Shown: piece after piece, positions 48,530 through 60,500 of the stretch | Position numbering within the stretch: position 1 is the stretch's first letter | Layout of the letters: the number at the start of each line of letters is the position of its first letter | Source of the DNA: Amyelois transitella | Lineage: Eukaryota > Arthropoda > Insecta > Lepidoptera > Pyralidae | DNA: 64,000 nt | NCBI RefSeq assembly: GCF_032362555.1 | Contig: NC_083515.1 | Span: 6,979,001 to 7,043,000, forward strand | Direction of reading: 5' to 3' | The notes under the pieces: model-generated | What the model was told of the DNA's origin: nothing | The model's database searches: none | The model's input: only the letters and a program-made list of their open reading frames with translations | Made by a program: the position numbers and the translations under genes

Positions 48530-51500
48530 GTAATTATTAATTTATCTTTATTCAATGCCTACTATTGCCACCTCCCTACTAATACACGTAATATGAATGC
48601 AAAAGTACTCTCTGTCTATCTGTCTGTTACGCTTTCACGCCTAAACAACTGAACAGATTTTGATGAAATTTGGTACAGAGATAGAGTTGACCCTCAAAAA
48701 GATCATAGGCGAGAAGACCAAACGGACGAAGTCGCAGGCAAAGGCTAGTTAAGTATAATTCAAAAATATAATTTTAATTATTGTAATTCGCCAAGTACAA
48801 TCATTGACGGCTCATTATGGTGGTTTTACAGATAGTTGATATCAATTAGGGTTGCATTTACATGTTGCGTGTGCGCTGACCAATTTCAGGTTGTGCTGGC
48901 ATAATTTCCTGTTAGCAAAGAACCAGTATTGTTGCTCGTAGGACTTTATGCTAGCAACTGCCGATTTACTTTATTATTTATAAGTATGAACTTTCCCATG
49001 GATGTCTTAAAAAGGCGTCTAAGAGAAAGGCTTATAAATTTGGGATTCTTTTTGTAGGCGATTGGCTAGCAACCTGTCACTATTTGAATCTCAATTCTAT
49101 CATTAAGCCAAACAGCTGAACGTCGCATCAGACTTTCAAGACGGAGAAGGTTGGTTCTGTCTACCCCGCGTATGTATGTACATAAGTATGAACAATCCGG
49201 TTTATATCAGTCAAAGTATTATTTGCACTTTTCTTATCTAAGAACAACTGTTCAGCAATTATAAATCTGTAACAAACTTTTATGCCTATCTCCAATTCAA
49301 TTCTTGAAGGAATCTATATCTTATCACGCTCGATACCTAAGTATCACTCATCGATAAAGAATTCGCAAATTGACTCTAGTACTTTCAGTACGAATTACTT
49401 TTTGACAAAGATAGGTGTTTTTGATTTTATGCCGTTAAATTTACCTGTGTTTTGGTGTTTTATGATGGCGAAGGTTATTTGTGTTTGAAAATGCGCCGTC
49501 GGCGTAAATAGTGTGGTGATAAGGAGACACTATCACTGTTGACCAAGTTCGTTCTACTTTTGTTTGTATTAATCATCAAAGTGACAAGGTACGTCTGGTT
49601 ATTTGTCGTGAAAGAACACCGCGATGTCGTAAAGGTTTAAAAGTGTATTGCTGTAATTAACCATGGCTATGGTCAAGGTGAGATAAATGTGACGTTTTTA
49701 ATTCATGATTTAGAACGAAAAGACGAATTGGAATAAGTCAATTAGAGCTGAATGGTTAACGAAATGCTGTAACTTGTAGTCGTAGAAAGATAAAATTTGG
49801 CATGGGTTCTTTATGAGGATGCAAAAATCCTTAGACCTCCCATGAAATTTTACGGGATTATCTGAAAACAAGTTCACGCGTGATTTAAGAATTAAAATAA
49901 AGAACGTGATAAAATAATGCCTTTTTCAGAGGGGTAGACAGAGACTACATCTTTCCACTTGTAGGATAATGGCAATGGCAACCGAATTCATCACACTGTT
50001 TATACAATAATCTTTAATCAAGAATAAGTTCTTAAAAATATCGATACTTAGAATAAATAATACTCGTAAATAAACAAACCGTTTTTGTTTTATACGCACT
50101 AAATATGACTGGGTTTTACAGTCCATATAGGCAATTATCTATGTTGGTCAATCTGCATATCTATGTTTTATCAGACAAGCAATATGTCTATGCCGAAAAA
50201 GTAAGTGGGTGGGCCTCAATTGTGTTTACAAAAATTTGAAGACACGTGTCACGTCTTTATCTTATGCGGGGTAGTCGTACCCATTAATCTCAAGACTCGA
50301 TAACCACATTTAGCTGAGCGGCCTAGTCATGGAATTGAGTTTAAATTAACCCATTGCCAAAAATAAATCTCATATTAAGAAACTCCTGTCTTTGATTGAG
50401 AGTTAGCTGGTACTTTATTCTTTTTTGGTACCAGTCAACAAGATAGCAAGAAAATTAAGAGTCCCACTACTTAGTTACCTGTGTATTCTGCTACCCGTGC
50501 GAAGCCATCGCTAGTATACTCGTACACTTAAACTCTTTTAATTTTTTTTTGCCATGCTGACATCACGTTCAAGGCCCAACAAAAGCCTTGTAAACAGTTT
50601 AAATCCTTAGGAGAGTGGTCGTAATCTAGAAAATCCGCCAAATCCTAACACGATAGGTGTCCCCTAATCTTGATTAATGACGGCTCGGAGACCTTTCCAC
50701 TGTACTTGAAACTTTCATACGTAACAAAATTCAGTTTACACAAAGATTACCTACCGTTGTAAATTAATTGAGGCTGTGTCAAATTAGGTGGGTTATAATT
50801 TTTTTGTATTTCGTCGAGGTCAATGCTTCTTTATAGTTGATATATTTTGTTAAACCCATGGTCGACCCGTTGTATAGATTTATTAAGAATCTTATAACTT
50901 CATTAATAAAATGAGTAAGTCTTAATTAACAAAAGGAAAAACTATAATTATTTAAAATTTTAATTCTTTTAAAGTAAATTTTATAATAATTACTAATTTT
51001 ATGATGTTTTCCAATGTATATAATAAAAGTTAATCCTTTTTTTACTCAATAGAATGTTCTTAAACTTCTTCTTCGTCGTAACCTTTTCCCACATTTAGGT
51101 ACGTGTAGTCGGCACAGTACCTATTTTAGTTTTTTCAAATTAAATCTGTCCTTTGACATCTCACTTCAGGTAATGCAAAAAAAATAAAAATTGAAAAAAA
51201 AGACCTATACTCATTGCAACAAATAACAGTTATAACTGATCGGCACGCGCTCCCCCTCGTTTCCTCTAGGATTGCCAGGACACGCGCTGAGAAGGCTGAT
51301 TGCTGTATAGGGCTTCAACAGACTGAATTAAGTATTAAAATAATTCCGGTCTTATACTTTAAAGTTTGTTTGTTGATTTATTGGCAAAAACATAATAAAT
51401 GTACTCGTTGATATAATAACTGATACTAATAAAAAAGAGCGGCCTAAAGACTTTCTGATTTGCTCTTTAAGTATCGTAATAAGGGGTCGAGCAGAGGATC

Positions 51501-54500
51501 TTTCTTTTTAAATTCCTTGTAGGTATCGTATCGTTTCTAGCGGCTTCTACCAAATTCTCGTAAAACCCTTTCTATCTCTCATTAATTTGGTTTATGAGTA
51601 AATTTTATACTCTTATTGATAAAAATCATAAATATTTATTTTTCAATTGTCAAACTAATACATAAGACCAAGTAGTATTTTATACGAATTCCGTAATTTG
51701 ATACTTTATAACTTAATCTGTACCTAAAGGCGGTTTACATCTAGGGAAACATATTTCTGCAAAACCAAAACCACACAACAAATGTCGCTGCCGGTCTGTC
51801 CGCGCCCTAATGCCACGCGGTGCAATGCAATCTACTGCAATCATTTATGTTTGTATTTGTCAGAGGGACACTAACCGTAGGTAACCGGGTTGTGCTGAAG
51901 TGGGAGCTATTTTTGTACAGGAATAATAGTGACGTGCGTGTAGCCTTGTTAATGTAACAATGAGCGAATCCCTGTCAGTCTGTCAAAGCTTTATATTACT
52001 ATATATCTTTTGCTTAAGAAAATTCAGAGGTTATTGAGACCAAAAATAATACCCATTTACCTACAAAATAAATACCTACTAGCAACAAATCAAATAGAAG
52101 CAATAAAAAATCCATGTACATACTTATACGTTCCATTGAATTCTAAAAACCAATGTGATCATAGCTTATTCCTGATTGCAAGTAGATATTTGCTTCAAAG
52201 CTAAAGGTCACTACATCATGCAGGCATCATGCACCACAATGATGTTTGTGAGGGTATATGTAAAGGTATATTTGAGATTGTTACTCTTTCACAAAAACTA
52301 CTGAACAGATTTGGATAAAACTTTACAGTTTATAGCTTAGGCTACAATTTACACCCGTACCGTACCCGAGGACGAATTTCATAAAATCACGTGTATTATT
52401 CGCAAATAATCAATTCAAAAAACTTATGAAAGACGTGATGTTTTTCCTAGAATTTACAGATTTAACTTTAGACGCAGATTATTCACAAATGACAGGGAAA
52501 TTAGCGAAAATCGTCACATAGGTGCTTATTTGGGAATCACGAATGTCGTCTATTAAGTACCTACATGACAGTAAATAAATCGTGCTTAAACACATTTAAC
52601 AGGAGGCGTGGCGTGATCAGATCAATCTGCGTAATAATATGTCCGCTAGATAATTCAAAAAGCATTTTAAGAGAAAATATTTAAATATATACCCCTCCTA
52701 GCTTTTATCGCTTTGTCGATTTTAGCGCCACCAACAAAATGATACCTTCAGGTTTTTCGCAAATCCTACGGGAAATATAATTTTTACTTCTTACCGGGAT
52801 AAAAGTATCCTATGTCCTTCTGATTGATATGATTCTGCTTTTTTTTGCTCTGCCTCAATATTAGGTACTCTGTGCATGTTCAGGTACTAGGTAATTTAGT
52901 ATTAGATACATATATTCTGAGTCTATATTCCCAGACAAGTACTGTACGCGAATATACAAAAGTAAAATAAATGGGTATGTCTTGGATAGGCATGTAATAT
53001 CTTCGTCTTCATCGTCACTTACCATCAGGTGGATTGGAAGACAAATGACTAATACAATATTGTTTAAAAAAAAGATATACCAATAATAATTCTACAACAT
53101 TTAAGAATCTTCCAGTTCATTTTATGAAAATTATCGCCCGCGCATTTTTTCATATATTTGTTTTGTTTTTTTTTTTTTGCTTTCTGGAGTACCTACGTAT
53201 GTTTTATTGATATTTTTTTTAACATTTATATTAATTTGTGCGTATCTTTCTCACTTTGATACGCATACTTCTACTCGTGATGCCGAAGGTGCTAGTTCTT
53301 ATTATTTCTATTGTTATTTTCATTCTTCTCCATATTCGTTGGCCTTCATTCGAAAAATATGCGAGACCATCAAATTAGTATACCAGAAATGATGCAAATT
53401 ATATCATTCCTATTTACACTAAAATTAGCCAATTTAATGAAAAGGGGGGTGTGTTCGGGCATATTGACAAGATAAATACATGGTGTTCTAGAACGGGATA
53501 TTATTTTCTAATGACCTCACATTTATGTATTGTAACCCTAACAGTATTTTTGTACCACTTATGTCTAATATTAAATCAAATCTAATTTTGTAATTTAAAA
53601 GCCAGTAAATGCGTGGTCGCTTCTAGTGATAAAGCCACCATTAGTATTGGTACATGCTGAATTACAAAAATATTAGGTACATATTTAAATTATTATTTGT
53701 GTAACAAATTGCAGAATTAATTTCAAAGTGATATCTTTGCATCAGGAGGAAACAAAATACTCAATCAATTTGACTGTACTTTTTACAAGACAATAACTAT
53801 TTACCCGACTACGGCGCAGCAAAAAGAATGATTTTTTACGTCATGTAATTAGTTTTGATAAGTTATTGAACATAAGTGTTTGACGACATCTATTATGAGT
53901 TATTGTAACTGTTTTAAGAACCGCGAAAACTTTACAATATTTATGTACTTATAGGACACAGTGGACAAATAAAATAGGACTAAATCATTTTAAAGTGTTT
54001 CTTTTGTGCGCTAAGTACGTATGGAGTAAAAATATAATACGTTTCAGACATTCATTAAACAAAATTATGTTTTTAGCAGTTTATTTAGTTTTTTCGTAAA
54101 AATATAAAAAAGGCTTTGAGATAAGGTAATAAAAACCTAGCTCCCTTTTACTTTTACATGAGTTTACGTACAGAATGACAGGTAAAAAAAGCATTTCTTA
54201 AATGTGTTTTCAAATATCAATTATATGGCCTGAATGTGGCTTTTTAGTCTTTCGAGACTGTTTGTTCTGTCTTCCTCGTCAGGGATAAAGTCGTGATTTT
54301 ATGTGTGTATCAATTAAACATTAACCGATATACCTATATATAATATTGCTTGTGCTCAACCTACATGATTTCTGTGTACATGAATTGGTGAATTTATAAT
54401 TCCGGCGCTTTATCAAATAACATACATTCTAAAATAACGCCCCCTGTACATCCTACGTCAAATGAAGTGCAAACTAATTTTCCGCAGCTGATAATTTTCA

Positions 54501-57500
54501 TTATAGAATCTCGCGATACAAACAACGTTTAGCGTCGTGGCGGGCAGCGGAGACCGCAGTCGTGATCTCGTCATTATCTCGGGCGGCGCTTCAGGACGCC
54601 GCGAGGATGCTGCCGCAGACCGTCCCTCGCGAGTGATCCGCGCGCACGGCACCATGCACGCCGACCCAGAGTCCCCAGTCTGTCGCGAGGAAGCCAAACT
54701 CCTCCCAGACGAATGGCTCAAAGTCAAACCCACAGCCATCAACGGCAACCTCTCACCCGGCGTCTACTACCCCACCGGCAGCAAGAGGTTCGCAGCAAGC
54801 CCCCCTGTGCCGTCTCCGACAGATTCCAGACCGTACTGTTTCGCTTTTGTCCGTCTTGTCTATGTCTCCCAATCATTTACATACGTAACGTTTAATACAT
54901 TCATATTAACAACGGCGAAGGTCGGTTCCGCTCGAATACAAGCGTGAACTAGACATTCGCACTTACAGGAGTGTAGAACTAATGAGCACCTAATGACAAT
55001 TATTGCAGTGCATTGTTATAAAAATGTGTATGCTCTTTACAGGAGCAGGTCGCACCGACATGGAGTTACGAGAAGGACGAGGCGACGAGCTATTCTCAAA
55101 AATGGAGACTGCAATATTCTCAAATCGAAAATATCCCAGCGGCGATTGAGGTTCCTACAGGATATGTTCACTACCCTAGTGGACGCACAATGGCGGTGGA
55201 CTTTATTAGTGTTCACACTCTCCTTTATCTTATCCTGGTTGGGATTCGCTCTCATTTGGTGGTTAATAGCGTTCACACATGGTGACTTGGAATATGATCA
55301 TTTACCGGAAATGCAAGAATCGTCAAATTGGAAACCGTGTGTGTTTAATATTTTTGGTTTCACATCGTGCTTCCTCTTCAGTATTGAAACTCAACACACG
55401 ATAGGTTACGGTGCCCGTACCACCACCGAAGAATGTCCAGAAGCTATATTTATTATGTGTCTGCAGAGTATAGTAGGTGTTATGATTCAAGCCTTTATGG
55501 TGGGAATAGTGTTTGCTAAGATGACTAGACCTAAGCACAGAACGCAAACTCTGTTATTTTCAAAGTATGCGGTGATATGCCAAAGAGATGGTGAACTTTG
55601 CCTCATGTTCCGAGTCGGAGACTTGAGAAAGTCCCATATAATAGGAGCTAGTGTGAGAGCTCAACTGATAAGATCTAGAACAACAAAAGAAGGCGAGGTA
55701 CTGTCCCACTATCAGACTGAGCTAGATTTAAACGCAGACGGATGTGACAGCAATCTGTTCTTCATTTGGCCAATAACGATGGTACATAGGATAAACGCTG
55801 AAAGTCCTTTCTACAACGTTTCCGCAGCAGACGTTCTCCAAGAGAAGTTCGAGATTGTAGTTATATTGGAGGGCACGATAGAGTCGACAGGACAGACAAC
55901 GCAAGCACGGTCGAGTTACACCACTACTGAAATAATGTGGGGACATAGGTTTGTGCCTTTAGTGACATACAATCGTGAGCGCCAAGGCTACGAAGTGGAT
56001 TACTCTAAATTCGAAGAGACGACCCAGGTGGACACTCCTCTGTGCTCAGCCAAGGAACTGGACGAGTTCTACGGCAGCCAGACAGACCGTAGATCCATCG
56101 GTGAGTTTATTTTCAAAGTCAAATCAAGCGGTGGCTGGTTGTGTGTGCGAAACGTAACCTAATCATGCTTTTTCGGTGCGCTTCATTTAACATTATCATG
56201 ACACTACTTTAATCATGATAAAAATATCTCTGTCAGTGTTACAATGACGTATTGTGGTGTCCTTTTATTTGTAAGTATATCAATTAGGAAAGTTAGGATT
56301 TTTCCGTGTGCAATTTCTATTTATGTGTGCAATTATTTATCAAGGGTCAATATGTAAGTGTCTTGTTTATAAACACAAGATAAAGCCTAATTTATTACCT
56401 AGTATTTCTAGAAATCATATGCGTCAGTTTATTTACCAATTTAGTGTCAATAGATATAAGGCTAGAAACATAATATTCAGAAATAAATATAAATATTAAG
56501 TGCTAGTTTAGTTGACATTCATAGCTTGTTGTTTTATTTCACGTGATATCTTACGAAGCCAGTCACATACAGTAGCTGTATAGAAATACCGGTGTATTGA
56601 ATTGCATACTATTTGTTACACGGTATATAATATCCATAAATTAATAAACAATATGTGAACTTAAACGTGAATTCAATGGAAACGTAGTTATTTATTATCT
56701 TTTCACTATCTACTTACTGTGTTTTACAACAATTTTTATAATTTTATAAAGTATTGATAAGCGCCGAAATTGTAATTTCATTGTCTTGATGGTGATAACA
56801 TTAAATTTCTGAATCATTTGATATCTTATTCAATTAGGGATTTCTTCTTCAAAGATACTTATTAAATATTGCTTACTTTAGTTATTAAAAATAGTTATTC
56901 TTTCATACACATATAGTACTTTTTAAACAACGTTCGAATATAGCCGAAAATTGAGTAAAATTATTGTAAAAATATTATAACGGTAAGCAAACATATTTTT
57001 AAATGTGAAGGTATTTAAGAAGAGTAATTAAATAAGACGAAATAAAATAGAAACAGACTTATAACATTGTATGTGTGAAACCTCAAACGACAGATCAACT
57101 CTTGCGGTAGTTCTAGATACATATTCAATGATACAATATCTGTATCAATGCATACATATGAAACCTCGCAAGGGTCCTTATGAATTGCTCTTATAAGTTA
57201 TACCCGTCCAGTCAGACCAATTCAATGATTATCAATTTCAACAGGATGTACCATTTTGCCAAATTGATCCTAGCACTTCCCCACTTTTTCACACAGGAAA
57301 CATTTGTTTGACTTGAGCCGTATGGTTTCCGGCTGATAGGAATACTATCCAAGCTATCTTTCTATACCTGGGGAATTATATACTCTATCCTCTTATAGTA
57401 TTCCCGACGAGGGATGATTTCAGACATGTTATTAGAAAAATCCTGTAAGTCTGTTCAAGAATTACCTGCTTATTTAGTGGGTAGACTTGTGTACTGTTTT

Positions 57501-60500
57501 CATCAAAAAGCATCTTTAGGGGTAAGAATAGCGGTCTAAATATTACTTACAGTAAATTTAAAATAGCTGTTTCGCTTTTTAATATGACGTAAAACGGGAC
57601 AACGATAATTTTTCGCGGCGTCGCGCATGCCACATGCTACGAGGACAGGAAATATGTATATATTACGGTATGTACAGGTGAGAGAGATAACTTTTGTTTG
57701 AGCAAAACAACAAAATAATTGACGTCACAAAACGAGACTATTTTCGACGTTTATTCAATGAATTCTTTAGGTGCTAAGCAGAAACAATCAAAATGATGGC
57801 CACTCTCGTTTGTTTAATCTGTCTTTGCTACTTAATGTAATGCGGTATATATGTGATAATTAGACTGCTCTCCTTTCTCGAATATCATGCAGTATTCGCA
57901 CAAATTCAGAAAATATACACATTTATTAATCGTTGCAATAAAGAGTAAAAAAACAAAATAGCGGAGATATGGCTAATGAGTTTTGGCGTTTTAAGTTTTA
58001 ATATACCTACTCGTAATACTTAGAATGTACAATTCTTTTCCAAGCAACTTTACTTAGGCTAATAAGTTCTATAAAATTACTTAATTTCATTTTCAAACCT
58101 TAAATAATATTTACAATTTATTATCGACAAAACAATATTAAACATAAATAAACTATAATTCTAAGCGTTATTTTGAATAGGTAATTTGTTAAAAAAACAC
58201 CTTATTGAAAAACATTCACGGAATATTTTTTTGCTAGAAAAACATATTTTTAATATTTCTGTCGTCTAACACTGCTACTTCTATAAACTTTAGAGTGTTA
58301 ATTATAAGGTTTAGTAGTAAAAAAAGGTTCAGATTTTATCAAGTACCTAGTACCGGGTCGATATTAATTGGTTCTTATCATGAAAGTATAAACATATTTT
58401 AATAAGGAGTACATTACGTATTACTTATAATATCAATTATAATTATACAAGTGATAAGTATGTGTAACATTTAACAATATGAAAGGTTCAATTGTAAATA
58501 CATACCTACATTATTTAAGACTAAAACAAAAAATTTAGGGTTTTAGAGAAAATATTCACATCAAAGTTTAGTATTAAGTAAGTTGCTAAAAATATCCATA
58601 CTTATATTATTCCAAAAAGTAGAAGTGTACAATTAAAAGAATAAATGAACAAAATTATTATTATTTAAAATATTTAATTCCTTTGCGCATACTCAAGAAT
58701 AACAATCGAACTAATGTTATCTAAGTTTATTATTGAAAATGAAATCTGACGAATTTCTCACATTTCTCTTACGACTTTTACCAAAATAATATAATTTTTA
58801 GTTAAACACATTTTATTGTTCTATTTATTTTTTTAATTTCAGTGATTGTACCTAATATTATATATTGCACTTATCTGCTTATTGTCACTTTTTAATCCAA
58901 GCACGCAAAAAAACATATAAAGATAACATTTTATAATTGTGCTATAAGTTGCGTCATAATACATATATAATAAGCCATTTCTAATTTTATGCTTTTTCCT
59001 TATATAAATCACCGAGGGGAATATCTACAAGATATTAAATAATGTAGGCACTTGAATGACAACGAACTTATAACAATATAAATTTGATAAATATAAAGCA
59101 ATATTATACCGATTTTTATGCTTATAATGAAAACAATAGGTATAAATTTACTTACTTTACTTATCGTTTCTTACACGGATATCAGTTTAATTTTTAGTTG
59201 TATATGTTGTGTTTTCTTCCTCAGTAGTTTATATTTTCTAGTTAGTTAGTTTCTGAGTATTTTCTATCTCAATAGTTAAGTAGATATTTGCCTTCCGAGT
59301 ATGCACTTAACAATATGAGTTGGCACATGTATCACTTGTCAAACAAAGATCACATGCATGCTTTTTAGACATGTCATAAAATTTCTTAGAATTTATGATG
59401 TTTAATTAACGCTGTAGGAGTTTGCTTTGCTAGATACATATGTAAAAACTATGAAGCCTGTCGTAAGTACTTGTAATTTTTAAAACAATATTTGTAAAAA
59501 TTATATTTTGTGGTTATTTTTTATGATCCCTAGATGTTCAACTTGAGAAGTAATAATATTTATATAATATAAATAAGGCCTTTATCTGTTTAGCCTGATA
59601 TAAACCAAGTGTAAGAGTTGTTGGTCCCGACATTAATGTATGGGAGTGAAAGTTGGGTATGGCAAAAGAAGCACGAAAGCAGAATAAATGCAGTGGAAAT
59701 GAGAGCGTTAAGGAGTATGTTGGGTGTGAAATTGAGTGACCGGATAAGGAACAGCGTGATAAGAGAATGTTGTGATGTGAAAGAAGATGTAGTTACAGGA
59801 ATAGAAAAGGGTATGTTGAGATGGTTCGGTCATGTGGAGAGGATGAATGAAAACAGGTTGACTAAGCAGATATACATGGAGGGTGTGGAGGGAAAGGTCG
59901 GAGTGGGAAGACCTAGACGAACGTATCTTGATCAAATTAAGGACGTCCTGGTAAAGGGTCAGGTCAAAAGTACCCGAAACCGCCGAGCTTGCATGAAGAG
60001 AGATATGAATGTGGATGAAGCGAAGGAAATATGCAGAGATCGTGGCAAGTCGTAAGAGGTAGTCTCTGCCTACCCCTCCGGGAAAGAGGCGTGATTTTAT
60101 GTATGTATGTAAGAGTTACCAGGATGTGAAGCTTTTAAGGTCTGATGACAGAGTCGATGCTTTGCACTTAATTTATTTCCGAACAGAGCCACTTGTGAAA
60201 CATCTAGGGGCAGTTTAGGCTAATGAAAAATTATTTTAAGAAAAATTTTATCTAACCACTTCGTCAACATCCTAATGAGGGTGAATTTATGTATTATGTA
60301 CAAATAGATTCTTCATTAGCTTAAAAAAATTCACACTGTGTTGGATTAAATTCCTAAACACATAATTTATATTTAGAAAAATTAAAAAAGAAATCTTTGA
60401 CAAATTTTTGAACGTGTCAATTAGTAGTGTAAGATGAAATTGATGTTTTGTGATGTCAAACAGAGAGTGCCGAACAAGGCCAGCAGATGGTGCTGAAGCT

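Larger units (their letters stand above)
48530..54653. other. Kir intron between N-terminal exon A and candidate exon B
   Basis: AT-rich with dispersed repeats: 48579-48752, 48985-49185, 50245-50345 (inverted), about 52262-52390 and 54222-54308. The open frames are short and lack motifs. No nested gene is seen. Confidence 0.5.
56101..60463. other. Kir intron between the core and C-terminal exon 1
   Basis: AT-rich, with an R3 copy near 57.6 kb and a LINE fragment at 59.6-60.1 kb. No other gene found. Confidence 0.55.

Noticed and set aside
54993..55042. Upstream methionine of the long Kir open frame as the protein start
   Set aside because: These codons lie in the intron before a strong acceptor at 55042, and two phase-matched N-terminal exons exist upstream.
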